Program-made: the position numbers and the translations under genes
In this document: positions 52,397 through 62,165 of the stretch, one piece after another
How positions within the stretch are numbered: the first letter of the stretch is position 1
Layout of the letters: each line of letters opens with the position of its first letter
Assembly: GCF_008086205.1 (NCBI RefSeq)
Contig: NZ_VSKK01000001.1
Span: forward strand, 434,001-498,000
Direction: 5' to 3'
Length of the DNA: 64,000 nt
From: Bizionia myxarmorum
GTDB lineage: Bacteria > Bacteroidota > Bacteroidia > Flavobacteriales > Flavobacteriaceae
The notes under the pieces: generated by a model
What the model saw: only the letters and a program-made list of their open reading frames with translations
Databases searched by the model: none
Told to the model about the DNA's origin: nothing

Positions 52397-52948
52397 ATGA
52401 CCGTAATTGATATCATTTTAGTAGCGTTTTTAGGTTTCGGACTCGTGCGTGGCTTTCTAAAAGGATTTTTTGTTGAAATAGCGTCTTTAGTGGCTTTGGT
52501 TGCTGGAATTTACGGTGCCATTCACTTTAGTTTTTATGCGTCTGAAATGCTAATTGAGTATGTAGAATGGGAGGAAAAAACGGTAAATATTGCCGCTTTT
52601 GCTATCACGTTTATTGTTATTGTTTTAATCATTGCTTTGGCAGGAAAAGCCTTAACTAAATTAGCAGATTTTGCATCTTTAGGTATTTTAAATAAATTAT
52701 TAGGTGCTTTTTTCGGGTTGATTAAAATGGCATTAATTTTAAGTGTATTACTCAATGTTTTTGATGCCATGAATACTAGCATTAGCCTTGTAGATGAAGA
52801 GCATACCAAAGATGCGCTACTTTATAAGCCTGTAAAATCTTTGGCTCCTATGATTTTTCCGTTTGTGATTAAATCGGCGGCTGATGAAGACATCGAACTA
52901 AAGGATATTTTAGCTTTACCGAAAGGTGAAACTGAAATTGAAGAATAA
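52397..52948 (+). CDS. cvpA: CvpA family inner-membrane protein
   Basis: A 183-residue protein with four predicted membrane helices, with the family opening VIDIILVAFLGFGLVRGFLKGFFVEIASL and FGLIKMALILSVLL later. The start at 52397 is preferred over a TTG 21 bp upstream that overlaps the -7 box. CvpA proteins were first linked to colicin V production and are tied to envelope homeostasis. The C-terminal tail is acidic and cytosolic. Confidence 0.85.
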   Translation: MTVIDIILVAFLGFGLVRGFLKGFFVEIASLVALVAGIYGAIHFSFYASEMLIEYVEWEEKTVNIAAFAITFIVIVLIIALAGKALTKLADFASLGILNKLLGAFFGLIKMALILSVLLNVFDAMNTSISLVDEEHTKDALLYKPVKSLAPMIFPFVIKSAADEDIELKDILALPKGETEIEE

Positions 52949-53026
52949 CTTGAAAGTCTTGGCTATCTATATAAAATCAGTGCAAGGTTTTAATAAAATT
53001 GCTCTAAACATTTAAAACTATCTTAT

Positions 53027-53060
53027 AAAAAAACCGCTTCAATTATGAAGCGGTTTTTTC
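53027..53060. terminator. Bidirectional terminator between cvpA and carbonic anhydrase
   Basis: AAAAAACCGCTTC and GAAGCGGTTTTTT (53047-53059) form a 13-bp perfect stem with loop AATTAT. Confidence 0.85.
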
Positions 53061-53063
53061 TAT

Positions 53064-53690
53064 TTAATCCAAATGATAAATCTCTTGAATGTCTTCTAGA
53101 TATTTAACAAAATCAATTTCTAAATCAATTAATTTCCCAGTATGAATATCAAATACCCAACCGTGAACCACTAATCCACGATCACGAATAGCTTTTTGCA
53201 CAGCAGCTGTTTTAATGAGGTTTACACATTGCTCTTTTACATTTAATTCTACTAATTTATTGTAGCGTTCTGCTTCGTTTTCAACAGCATTTAATTCTAC
53301 CCTATGAATTCTATACACATCACGAATATTACGTAACCAAGGGTTTAATATACCTAAATCTGCGGATTGCATAGCCGCTTTTACACCGCCACAACCATAA
53401 TGTCCGCAAACAATAACATGTTTTACTTTCAATTGATCTACAGCATAATTAATAACGGACATCACATTAAGGTCTATACTTATAACCATATTAGCAATGT
53501 TTCTATGTACAAAAACTTCGCCAGGAGCTGCCCCCATAAGTTCTTCGGCAGTCACCCGACTATCAGAACAACCAATGTATAGAAGTTCCGGATTTTGACC
53601 ATCAGCTAATTCTTCAAAGTAATTTGGATCGGTGTCCAATTTGTTCTGAATCCATACTTTGTTATTATCGAAAACTGTTTTTAAATTCAT
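53064..53690 (-). CDS. Beta-class carbonic anhydrase
   Basis: A 208-residue enzyme with all zinc and catalytic residues: Cys41, Asp43 and Arg45 (GCSDSRVT), His97 and Cys100 (GHYGCGG). The substrate-gating segment APGEVFVHRNIANMV is typical. It interconverts CO2 and bicarbonate in the cytosol, supplying bicarbonate to carboxylases. The stop is 4 bp from the terminator. It is transcribed alone. Confidence 0.93.
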   Translation of the reverse strand: MNLKTVFDNNKVWIQNKLDTDPNYFEELADGQNPELLYIGCSDSRVTAEELMGAAPGEVFVHRNIANMVISIDLNVMSVINYAVDQLKVKHVIVCGHYGCGGVKAAMQSADLGILNPWLRNIRDVYRIHRVELNAVENEAERYNKLVELNVKEQCVNLIKTAAVQKAIRDRGLVVHGWVFDIHTGKLIDLEIDFVKYLEDIQEIYHLD

Positions 53691-53837
53691 AAATCTGAAA
53701 ATTTAGCCATTTTTTAATGCCTATAAATATATTAAAAAAAGTGTCTACAAAACTGAAATAGAAATAATATGAATGCTCTTTAATTTATAATCTGCAGACT
53801 ATGAATAAGATATAAATTATTTTTTTAGGAGATATAA

Positions 53838-54611
53838 TTAAAAGCTACGCAACAGTTTAATATCCTTCGCGCGAATCCATCCTGTTTTACCATCGGTTAA
53901 TTTAATTTTCTTCCAACTATCAACCGTGTCTACCACTTGTACTTTGGTACCTTCATGAAGTATAAAAGCTTCTGAACTTCGTAAATTAGGTTCGTTTTTT
54001 ATTTGACTTTCTTGTGCAAATACAATAGCTGGATTATCGCTTTTATCCAATTCATACTTATTAAAAGCAGAAACTAATGATGCTAGCATTAAAAGAATAA
54101 ATACAGAACCAAAGGTAAACGAGAAACGTTTAGTTCGTGTTCCAAATGACATATAATAATTTATAAATGAGAAAACGGCTAATAGCACAAAACAAATGGC
54201 CATAATAGCCCACGCATCAAAACTAATAGCATGAGATACTTGATTAATAACTTTTGAAATACCTACTTCAGGAACCACATCAATAGCATCTAAAGTCATA
54301 TTATTAGCAAACGCCATATTCTGTTTAATATCGGCATCATTTGGTGCTAAATGCTGTGCTTTTTCATAGTAATAAATACTAGGAGCAATATGATTTAATT
54401 TATAATGTGCATTGGCTAAATTGAAATATAACTCCGCAGAATGCATATCTGTATCTAAAATTTGATCATACTTTTCAATAGCTTCTTCGTATTTTCCATC
54501 ATTATACAAAGCATTTCCTTGCTCAAATAATTCGGTGTTTTGAGCAAATGAAAACAGGCTTAAAAAAGCAAACACTAAAGAGAAAAAATATGTTTTTTGA
54601 AGATGTATCAT
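53838..54611 (-). CDS. batE: BatE: TPR and SH3 domain protein
   Basis: A 257-residue protein with signal peptide (ending LFSFAQ), two to three TPR units (residues about 25-105; LFEQGNALYNDGKYEEAIEKYDQ), two membrane helices (about 142-165 and 175-193) and a C-terminal bacterial SH3 domain (PNLRSSEAFILHEGTKVQVVDTV). This architecture defines BatE at the end of the aerotolerance operon. It begins 2 bp after batD. The precise molecular role of Bat proteins is still open. Confidence 0.88.
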   Translation of the reverse strand: MIHLQKTYFFSLVFAFLSLFSFAQNTELFEQGNALYNDGKYEEAIEKYDQILDTDMHSAELYFNLANAHYKLNHIAPSIYYYEKAQHLAPNDADIKQNMAFANNMTLDAIDVVPEVGISKVINQVSHAISFDAWAIMAICFVLLAVFSFINYYMSFGTRTKRFSFTFGSVFILLMLASLVSAFNKYELDKSDNPAIVFAQESQIKNEPNLRSSEAFILHEGTKVQVVDTVDSWKKIKLTDGKTGWIRAKDIKLLRSF

Positions 54612-54613
54612 TT

Positions 54614-56386
54614 CTATTTAATTTCTTTATCAATTTGTGAAATAGTACTAGCGGCACGTTCATAATCCTGTTCCATTTCTACTTGAGTAATTGGTGTATA
54701 ACGCGCCAATTCGCAGTTTTTAAGAATCAGCATAAAATTAGAAATGGCTTCTTGGCTTACCTGACCTTTATGCAGATAATCTTGAATTTTCACCTTACTC
54801 ATTTCACTAGTTTCCATATGTAGCGTTGCCTTTAAGTAATTATGTAAGGCTTTTTCAAGTGCTACATAAAAAGCTTCTTTAGTGCCAAGTGCTTTTTTGG
54901 CTTCACTTAAATATTTTTTAGCCAACTTATCTGCTTTCCTAATTTTATTTCCAAAAACATCGGCATCGCGTTTCTCTTTCTTTTTCTTAAATACAATAAC
55001 TAAAGGAATCGCTAAAAATGGCATTAAAAGTGCGGCCCAAAATCCAGCAGATTTGAAAAAATGTGATGGTTTTGTACTAACCAAATCTGTGTCTGTTTTA
55101 ATAAACGCAAACTGATTACTATTTAAAACTACACGCTGCTTATCACTTCCTGCAGCTGTGATATCTTGATTGCTAGCTTGACTTGTTGGTCCTTGCAGCA
55201 CATCAATAATAATTTCATTGGAGTTTATGGATTTATAAGATTCGGTTTTTAAATCGAAATACGAAAATGCAATATTAGGGATTGGATATTTCCCTTTAAA
55301 TTGCGGTACTATGGTATATGTATCGGAAATTTCACCTTGCATACCATTTAAATTGGTTCGGACATTTTCGGCATGTTCTGGCTCATAAACTTCTAAAGAA
55401 CTCGGTAAATTTAACTTCGGTAATTGAAATAATTTTAAATTCCCAGAACCAGAAACTTCCACTTTAGCTTGTAAGGATTCTGTAGCGTTTAAAGCAGATT
55501 TAGTCGTGCTTACTTTAAAATTAAAATCGCCAACAGCTCCTGTAAAGTCGGCAGGTTTACCTTGTTCTGGAAGTGCTTTTACATTAATAGTGCGTTTTCC
55601 TGCTGAAACCGTTCTGTGGGCTTGTTGCATTAAACGGCCACCAAAAATATCGCGTCTATTGGTTGGAACCTCAACCGTAATATCCAAGCTCAAAGGTTCA
55701 ATTTCTAATTCCCCTGTTTTTTGTGGATATAAAACGGTTTTACGTAACACCACATAACGATAGTTTTCACCTTTATAAACACCATTTTGCACGGTTAACT
55801 GTCTGATATCAATATTCTGGCTCCAAAAATCACTGAATTTGGGACTACTTATTTCACGCCAGTTGCTAACACCAGTATCGGGTGAAACATATAACTTATA
55901 AACTACGGTAATGGCTTCGTTTAGATATGGTTTTTCTTTTGAAACTTCTGCCACCAAATGAATGTTTTCAGAAGCAATATAATCGGCATTATTACCATCT
56001 TTAGGTGATTCAACCGCCGATGTCACGGTAATGGCAACAGGTGTGGTTTTATATACTTCGCCATCAATATCAATGACCGCTTGGTTGATAGTAAACGTTC
56101 CCACGCGTTTTGGTGATAAGAAATAACTGTATGTTTTAGAATACGAGCGCTTTCCGTTAATCCATGAATTGCTAACCGCTTGGTTTGGACCACCAACCAC
56201 TGTGAAATTATTAAAGTCCGGCGGATTAAAGTTATCGCCATCTTTATTCATTTCAAAGTCAATGCGCAAACGCTCGTTAATACCAAGTCGTTTTTTACTC
56301 ACTTTAGCTTCAAACGTTATTTGGGCGCTTGCCACTGTGGCGGTGAGTAGCATTAAAATTACTGCAATGTATTTGTTGAGTTTCAT
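54614..56386 (-). CDS. batD: BatD oxygen-tolerance protein
   Basis: A 590-residue protein with signal peptide (MKLNKYIAVILMLLTATVASAQ), a long beta-sandwich extracytoplasmic region typical of BatD (FEAKVSKKRLGINERLRIDFEMN; ENIHLVAEVSKEKPYLNEAITVVYKLY), a membrane helix near residue 447 (AGFWAALLMPFLAIPLVIVF) and a cytosolic helical tail. It is part of the MoxR/Bat complex, thought to aid envelope protein maturation under stress. Confidence 0.9.
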   Translation of the reverse strand: MKLNKYIAVILMLLTATVASAQITFEAKVSKKRLGINERLRIDFEMNKDGDNFNPPDFNNFTVVGGPNQAVSNSWINGKRSYSKTYSYFLSPKRVGTFTINQAVIDIDGEVYKTTPVAITVTSAVESPKDGNNADYIASENIHLVAEVSKEKPYLNEAITVVYKLYVSPDTGVSNWREISSPKFSDFWSQNIDIRQLTVQNGVYKGENYRYVVLRKTVLYPQKTGELEIEPLSLDITVEVPTNRRDIFGGRLMQQAHRTVSAGKRTINVKALPEQGKPADFTGAVGDFNFKVSTTKSALNATESLQAKVEVSGSGNLKLFQLPKLNLPSSLEVYEPEHAENVRTNLNGMQGEISDTYTIVPQFKGKYPIPNIAFSYFDLKTESYKSINSNEIIIDVLQGPTSQASNQDITAAGSDKQRVVLNSNQFAFIKTDTDLVSTKPSHFFKSAGFWAALLMPFLAIPLVIVFKKKKEKRDADVFGNKIRKADKLAKKYLSEAKKALGTKEAFYVALEKALHNYLKATLHMETSEMSKVKIQDYLHKGQVSQEAISNFMLILKNCELARYTPITQVEMEQDYERAASTISQIDKEIK

Positions 56387-56450
56387 GATTTCGTTCTGTC
56401 CACTTATCTGTATTTCTCTGTACTATATCTTTTCTGTTTGTATGCTAATT

Positions 56451-57302
56451 CTACCAGTCTTTTTCGGTTTCAATTTTCATACCTTTTTGTTTTTCAGCAT
56501 TCATTTTTTCTTGAACTTTAGATTCTTGATTATTCATAGCTTCTAACAAGTTTTTCATTTGCTGTGGCGACATTTGTCCAGGTTGCGGCTGTTGCTGTTG
56601 TTGTTCTTTCTCTTTTTCTTTTCCTGGATCTTGGTTTTCTTTACCTTGATCTTGCTTATCATCTTTAGGCTTACCGTCTTTATCTTCGTTCTCGTCGCCG
56701 TCTTTTTTATCTTGATCGCCTTTATCTTTGTCGTCTTTATTGTCGCCGTCCTGATCTTTATCTTGATCTTTCTTATCGTCCTGATCTTTTTTCTCGTCTT
56801 CTTTATCTTTATCCTTATCCTCGTCTTGGTTTTTATCCTCCTGATCTTTTGCGCAAACTTGAGCCAAAGCCAAATTGTAACGGGATTCATCATCCGTTGG
56901 ATTGTTTCTTAAAGCATTTTTGTAAGCTTCAACCGCTTCCTTACATTTTTTTTCTTGCATCAAGATATTTCCAATATTATGAAATATTTGATGTTTTTCT
57001 TCTTTGGAAGTAGCCGTTTTTGTCGTTTTTTGAAGTTGGTATAAAGCCTCATTCAAATTACCCTCTTTAATATAAGATGTTCCTAAATTGTATCCACCAA
57101 CAGCTTCAGTTGGCGATTCTGACAAGGCTTGACGGTAAGACATTTCTGCTGAAACAAAATCATCTTTATCTAGAAGCGAATTGCCTTCATAAACTAAATT
57201 TTTGGCATTTTTTTCTGCTTGTATTTGGGCTTTCAGCTCCGCTTCTTGAGAAAAGGAAGTTACCGTAAATAGGGCGAATATGTAAATTAATAGGTGCTTC
57301 AT
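56451..57302 (-). CDS. batC: BatC: TPR protein with a long Asp/Lys/Glu/Gln low-complexity tail
   Basis: A 283-residue protein starting at 57302 on a signal peptide (MKHLLIYIFALFTVTSFSQ). Residues 35-150 hold TPR units (NLVYEGNSLLDKDDFVSAEMSYRQAL). Residues about 152-245 are almost entirely Asp, Lys, Glu, Gln and Asn, followed by a Gln/Pro/Met segment (PQPGQMSPQQMKNLLEAMNNQ). The tail is probably disordered and highly charged. A longer ORF start at 57413 overlaps batB and is rejected. Confidence 0.85.
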   Translation of the reverse strand: MKHLLIYIFALFTVTSFSQEAELKAQIQAEKNAKNLVYEGNSLLDKDDFVSAEMSYRQALSESPTEAVGGYNLGTSYIKEGNLNEALYQLQKTTKTATSKEEKHQIFHNIGNILMQEKKCKEAVEAYKNALRNNPTDDESRYNLALAQVCAKDQEDKNQDEDKDKDKEDEKKDQDDKKDQDKDQDGDNKDDKDKGDQDKKDGDENEDKDGKPKDDKQDQGKENQDPGKEKEKEQQQQQPQPGQMSPQQMKNLLEAMNNQESKVQEKMNAEKQKGMKIETEKDW

Positions 57303-57373
57303 AGGTGGCTTTAAAAGTATAAAACAACTGGGGTTTAAACCGTTAAATATTTTATAAAGTTTGAAATGAAATT

Positions 57374-58411
57374 TTAGAAATTTTCGTTGAAGAGATTTAA
57401 GCGTTTTAACCACGCCGTTTTACGTTCTAATAAGAAAATATCAATGAATAAAAAGAAAATTGCAAAACCTAAAAACCATTGAAATTGATCTTTAAAATCA
57501 GCAAATTGTTTGGCTTCGTATTCTGTTTTGTCCATATTATTTAAAATATCGGTAATAGTTTCTACAACTTCTGCCGTATTACTACCATTAATATAAGATC
57601 CATTGCCTTGTTCAGCAATATTCTTCAAATTATCTTCGTCCAATTTGGTAATAACTGTTTCACCATTTTTATCTTTTTTATAATTGAGAACAACATCATT
57701 CTTTTTAATAGGAATTGGGCCACCTTTGACATCGCCAACGCCAATAGTGAAAATACGTATCCCTTCATCATTCGCCTCAGCAGCGACGCGTTGAGAGCCT
57801 TCAGAATGGTCTTCACCATCCGAAATAATAATTAAAACACGGTTGGTTTGTTGTTCATCATCAAAATAGGTTTTGGACAATTCAATAGCTTCATTTATAG
57901 CCGTACCTTGAGATGATAACATGTCCGTATTCATGCTCTGTAAGAACATTTTTGCCGAAGCATAATCCGTAGTAATCGGTAATTGTGGAAAGGCTTTACC
58001 TGCGTAAGCAATAATTCCCACACGATCTCCCGCTAAATTATTCATGATTTGCGTAACCAATTGCTTGGTTTTCTCTAACCGGTTTGGCGCAATATCCTCA
58101 GCTAACATACTTTTAGAGACATCTATGGCAAAAACAATATCTACACCTTCGCGCTTAACGGTTTCTAATTTAGTTCCAATTTTAGGGTTTACCAAAGCAA
58201 TGGCCAGGCTGGCAAATGCCAAACTGATAATAACAACTTTTAAAATCGTTTTAAATCCGGATTTATTGGGGCTTAAACGTTTTAATAAATGACTATCAGC
58301 AAATTGTTTTTGAGCGCGTTTTTTCCAAAATTGAAGCACCAAATACAGGAGCATAATTACCGGAATAACTGCCAATACCCAAAACCATATTTTTTCTTCT
58401 AATTGATACAT
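57374..58411 (-). CDS. batB: BatB: von Willebrand factor A membrane protein
   Basis: A 345-residue protein: membrane helices at the N-terminus (about 10-26 and 58-74) and the C-terminus, and a VWA domain between. The metal-ion site DxSxS is in VFAIDVSKSMLAEDI, and the second site threonine lies near SSQGTAINEAIELS. This is the standard BatA/BatB layout. It diverges from BatA by about half its residues. Confidence 0.9.
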   Translation of the reverse strand: MYQLEEKIWFWVLAVIPVIMLLYLVLQFWKKRAQKQFADSHLLKRLSPNKSGFKTILKVVIISLAFASLAIALVNPKIGTKLETVKREGVDIVFAIDVSKSMLAEDIAPNRLEKTKQLVTQIMNNLAGDRVGIIAYAGKAFPQLPITTDYASAKMFLQSMNTDMLSSQGTAINEAIELSKTYFDDEQQTNRVLIIISDGEDHSEGSQRVAAEANDEGIRIFTIGVGDVKGGPIPIKKNDVVLNYKKDKNGETVITKLDEDNLKNIAEQGNGSYINGSNTAEVVETITDILNNMDKTEYEAKQFADFKDQFQWFLGFAIFFLFIDIFLLERKTAWLKRLNLFNENF

Positions 58412-58535
58412 TTTTCAGTCTTCAGTCGCGGTCTTCATTTGTATTTTGAATACCTAGACATTATCATTTATCTATTCTCTATTTTCTCTACTTTATTTTC
58501 TGCACTCTCCAATCTCTACTTACTCAACTTACTCA

Positions 58536-59546
58536 CTAAACAAAACTTCTAAAAATGGTGACGCGTAATAGTATTTCTAGAAGCAATAACATACCTGCTA
58601 ATAAGACTAAAGGTCTAAACATTTCTTGATAATTATAGTATTTAAACTCTTCTATGTCTGTTTTTTCTAACTTATTAATTTCATCATAAATAGCCTCAAG
58701 CTTTTCATTATCTGTTGCTCTAAAATATTTTCCACCTGTAGCATCTGCGATTTCTTGCATCAACACTTCATCAATTTCAACTTGTACTCTGGCATATTGA
58801 AATTCACCATTTCCTAACAAACCTACTGGCGATAAAGCCATACCGTTAGATCCTATACCAATGGTGTAGGCTTTTATGCCATATTCAACAGCCAATTCAC
58901 TAGCAATTTTTGGATCAATAAAACCGGTATTGTTTACACCGTCTGTTAACAGAATAACCACTTTACTTTCCGCTTTACTATCTTTTAATCGGTTTACGGC
59001 TGTTGCCAAACCCATTCCAATAGCGGTTCCACCTTCAATAGTGGTGTTATATTCCACATCTTCCAAAGAGCGCAAAACAATAGCTTTATCGCTAGTTATG
59101 GGTGTTTTAGTATAACTTTCACCCGCGTAAATAACCAAACCAATTCGGTCATTCGGTCTGCCTTCAATAAATTCGGCCGCTACTTTTTTTAAGGCTACCA
59201 GGCGATTGGGTTTTAAATCTTTAGCCAACATACTCGCAGAAACATCAATAGCCATAACAATATCAATACCTCGTGTGGTTTTTGTTTTAGTAATCACATC
59301 CACCGTTCGAGGTCTTGCCATGGCCGTTATTAAAGCTGCTAAAGCCAATAAACGCAATACGAATAATATATGTCTGAATTTCGGTAATATAGACGGCACG
59401 ACTTTAAAGCCTTTTATGCTCGATATTTTTAATTCAGCTGTTTGTTTTTTATGTTTTACAACATACCAAACAATGGCAACTGGCAAAAGTAATAATAGCC
59501 AGAAAAACTGTTTATCCTCAAAATTTATGCCTTCAAACATCATCAT
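58536..59546 (-). CDS. batA: BatA: von Willebrand factor A membrane protein
   Basis: A 336-residue VWA protein with MIDAS DxSxS in VMAIDVSASMLAKDL and TIEGGTAIGMGLATA, N-terminal membrane helices and a C-terminal hydrophobic anchor (LVLLAGMLLLLEILLRVTIF). Three consecutive ATGs (59546, 59543, 59540) can start it; the first overlaps the upstream stop as ATGA. A 124-bp purine-rich spacer (on the coding strand) separates it from batB. Confidence 0.9.
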   Translation of the reverse strand: MMMFEGINFEDKQFFWLLLLLPVAIVWYVVKHKKQTAELKISSIKGFKVVPSILPKFRHILFVLRLLALAALITAMARPRTVDVITKTKTTRGIDIVMAIDVSASMLAKDLKPNRLVALKKVAAEFIEGRPNDRIGLVIYAGESYTKTPITSDKAIVLRSLEDVEYNTTIEGGTAIGMGLATAVNRLKDSKAESKVVILLTDGVNNTGFIDPKIASELAVEYGIKAYTIGIGSNGMALSPVGLLGNGEFQYARVQVEIDEVLMQEIADATGGKYFRATDNEKLEAIYDEINKLEKTDIEEFKYYNYQEMFRPLVLLAGMLLLLEILLRVTIFRSFV

Positions 59547-61207
59547 TCTGCATCCGGTTTTAGTTCAACGGAATTAACAATACGCTCCACCATTTTAGCA
59601 GCATACTCATCATCTTTTTGCCATGCAATAATAATTTGTTGAATGACATTTTCTGCAGTAAAATGCAGCAATATATATTCACCTTCTACTAACGAATCTG
59701 AATTACCAATTGGGAAATTAGCAGAACCAAATGTTTTTAAGCCTTCCGCGTTGTTGGGCGTTACAAATTTTTCATTTTTCACAAAAATGTTGGCCACACC
59801 TTTATTCTCCAAATCTTGAATGGATTTTTCAGCAACCGCAATAAGATTAATAGAGTCTCCTGGTTTCTGATTTTTTAAATTGGCGGTATTTAAAGTAATA
59901 TTTAAATTATTACCCAAACTTCCAAAATTGAAAGTCGTATAATCTACTTCTGCATTGCCATTTTTAGACGAATCTAGTTGAATACGTTTTAAAACTTCGG
60001 GCGTGGTAATAGTAATTGGAGGAAAACCATAATCACTTCGAACCCAATTCCCTTCTAAAAGTTCCAAACTGTTATTTCCAAATAGCGTATCTTTTACATA
60101 ATTGAAGCCGTATTTCATACCAAAACCAATAAATGTTGCTGTCAATAGTCCCAAAACTACAAAAACTGAAATGACAATTTTACGACGTTTCTTTTTGCGT
60201 TCTTGTGCTTCTTTATACTGTTCGTTTAGTAATTTTTCTTCTTCATTTGGTTCAGGTAGCACGGCTTTTACCTGATCAATTTCTTTATCAATAGTATTTC
60301 TATCTAATTTGGCTAATTCTTTATCGGGAGCAGATTTTGCAAATTTCACCAAATCGGCACGCTTAAAGATGCTTTCTAAATTTTTAATCGTTTCCAAACT
60401 TAAATCGATTTGATTGCCATCTTTCAGTAATCTTAAGCGTGAAATAAGTTCGTCTGTCGTACTTTCTAAAGCGCGATCGTAAACTTTTTCATCTAAATAA
60501 CGACGAATAGCCATCGTTAATTCCGAATAATATTCTTTATACGCATCTTCTTCCAAATAGCGGTGTTCGTCTAACTGCTGCAAAGCTAATTTAGCACGAT
60601 CATAAGGTGGTAAAAGTGCTATTTTTTCTTCCTCTGACAACGGTTTTTTGCGCCATACAAACCAATACAGCAAAGCCGCAACAACAGCTAAAGCCAAAAG
60701 AATAAACACAATTGTTTTCCACCAATTACTCGCGCTTTTTTCAACACTCATAATAGGCTTAATATCATACAAACCTTGGTTGATTGTATCCAATACAACT
60801 GGGTTTACGCGAACGTTTAACGAATCGGTAAAAAGAACTTTTTCATTAATAATGATTTTTTGAGCCGGAATGGTAAACGCACCCGAATCAAATTGCGTTA
60901 ATCCGTATTTTTTAATGAGATTAAATCTATCGCTATTCTTGGTGGTATCAATTTTATAAGATTCGATAAGTTCCAATGGTGAAAACGTGCTACCTTCTGG
61001 AAATACGACTAAATCCGTACTATCCGTTTCTACTTCAATTTGATAGGTAATTTGCTCACCTATTTTTATTTCAGTAGCATCTGTAGAAAACTTAACCTGC
61101 GCATTAGAAACTCCCGAACAAAGTAAAAAGACACAAGAAAACACGAGCACTTTGGAAAAACCAAAATCGCTGAACGTAATTCTTTTGTATCGTAAAATTT
61201 GATTCAT
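59543..61207 (-). CDS. BatD-like membrane protein of the Bat operon (unnamed)
   Basis: A 554-residue protein. I use the ATG at 61207; an upstream TTG at 61222 would overlap the DUF58 stop. It has a probable signal segment, a beta-rich extracytoplasmic region like the BatD repeat (VKFSTDATEIKIGEQITYQIEVETDSTDLVVFPEGS), a membrane helix near residue 175, a cytosolic helical domain with conserved PPYDRAKLALQQLDEHRYLEE, and a second helix with a further domain. The middle resembles DUF4381-type proteins of MoxR operons. Exact role unknown. Confidence 0.75.
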   Translation of the reverse strand: MNQILRYKRITFSDFGFSKVLVFSCVFLLCSGVSNAQVKFSTDATEIKIGEQITYQIEVETDSTDLVVFPEGSTFSPLELIESYKIDTTKNSDRFNLIKKYGLTQFDSGAFTIPAQKIIINEKVLFTDSLNVRVNPVVLDTINQGLYDIKPIMSVEKSASNWWKTIVFILLALAVVAALLYWFVWRKKPLSEEEKIALLPPYDRAKLALQQLDEHRYLEEDAYKEYYSELTMAIRRYLDEKVYDRALESTTDELISRLRLLKDGNQIDLSLETIKNLESIFKRADLVKFAKSAPDKELAKLDRNTIDKEIDQVKAVLPEPNEEEKLLNEQYKEAQERKKKRRKIVISVFVVLGLLTATFIGFGMKYGFNYVKDTLFGNNSLELLEGNWVRSDYGFPPITITTPEVLKRIQLDSSKNGNAEVDYTTFNFGSLGNNLNITLNTANLKNQKPGDSINLIAVAEKSIQDLENKGVANIFVKNEKFVTPNNAEGLKTFGSANFPIGNSDSLVEGEYILLHFTAENVIQQIIIAWQKDDEYAAKMVERIVNSVELKPDAE

Positions 61208-61222
61208 ATGTTGACTTATCAA

Positions 61223-62089
61223 TTAACCTCTTTGTTTAAAATAGCCTAATAATTTTTTAACATAACTTTCGTCCACCCGACAATCTACCACGCCGGCTCC
61301 AGATTTTGAAAAGCTTTCTTTAAAATAATTCACCCTATTTGTGTAATGCTCACCATAGGCTAAACGCATGCTTTTAGAACCTGTATTCACTAATATACGT
61401 TCGCCAGTTTCTTGATCTTGCATTTGTACCATACCTAAATTAGGCATGCTTTCTTCATGTTTATCATAAACACGAATACCAGAAATATCATGACGTCCTG
61501 CAGCAATTTTAAGGTTATGACGATAATCCTCTGCCATAAAATCTGACAGTATAAAAACAATAGCTTTACGTTTCATCACATTGGATAAAAATTTAAGCGC
61601 TTCAGCTATATCGGTCTTTTGACTTTTTGGTTTAAACTCGATGAGTTCGCGGATAATTCGCAAAACATGGGAACGTCCTTTTTTAGGCGGAATATATAGC
61701 TCAATAGCATCTGTAAATAAAATTAAGCCTATTTTATCATTATTTTGAGTAGCCGAAAAGGCCAAGGTTGCAGCAATTTCGGTTATAATTTCATTTTTAA
61801 ATTGTGAATCTGTTCCAAAAAATTCAGAACCCGAAACGTCCACCATAAGCATCATGGTTAGCTCGCGTTCTTCTTCAAAAACCTTAATGTGCGGCTCATT
61901 AGTTCTAGCCGTAACATTCCAGTCTATATTTCTAACATCATCACCATATTGATACTGGCGCACTTCACTAAAAGTCATACCACGACCTTTGAAGGTAGAA
62001 TGGTATTCACCCCCAAAAATATGATCAGACAACCGACGCGTCTTAATCTCTATTTTTCGTACTTTTTTTAGTAATTCTTTGGTATCCAT
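61223..62089 (-). CDS. DUF58 domain protein
   Basis: A 288-residue cytosolic protein with the DUF58 hallmark (GRGMTFSEVRQYQYGDDVRNIDWNVTART) and a VWA-like fold with MIDAS-like DVSGSEFF (about residues 89-96). It is the usual partner of MoxR ATPases. It lies between moxR and the BatD-like gene. Confidence 0.92.
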   Translation of the reverse strand: MDTKELLKKVRKIEIKTRRLSDHIFGGEYHSTFKGRGMTFSEVRQYQYGDDVRNIDWNVTARTNEPHIKVFEEERELTMMLMVDVSGSEFFGTDSQFKNEIITEIAATLAFSATQNNDKIGLILFTDAIELYIPPKKGRSHVLRIIRELIEFKPKSQKTDIAEALKFLSNVMKRKAIVFILSDFMAEDYRHNLKIAAGRHDISGIRVYDKHEESMPNLGMVQMQDQETGERILVNTGSKSMRLAYGEHYTNRVNYFKESFSKSGAGVVDCRVDESYVKKLLGYFKQRG

Positions 62090-62107
62090 TTCTTGAATTC
62101 AAGATTT

Positions 62108-62158
62108 AATATTTAAAATTCAAAGTCCGAAAACATTGAATTTAGAATTTGAAATATT
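62108..62158. repeat. AT-rich imperfect hairpin between moxR and the DUF58 gene
   Basis: AATATTTAAAATTC (62108-62121) pairs with GAATTTGAAATATT (62145-62158) with one mismatch and a 23-nt loop. It lacks a U-tract on the minus strand, so it is probably a processing or attenuation hairpin rather than a full terminator. Confidence 0.45.
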
Positions 62159-62165
62159 GAACTAT

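Noticed and set aside
56559-56912. Plus-strand ORF encoding a Leu/Ile/Phe/Val-rich, apparently membrane-bound protein
   Set aside because: It is the exact antisense of the Asp/Lys/Glu low-complexity tail of BatC; antisense of GAT/AAA/GAA codons gives hydrophobic residues automatically. No start context or promoter.
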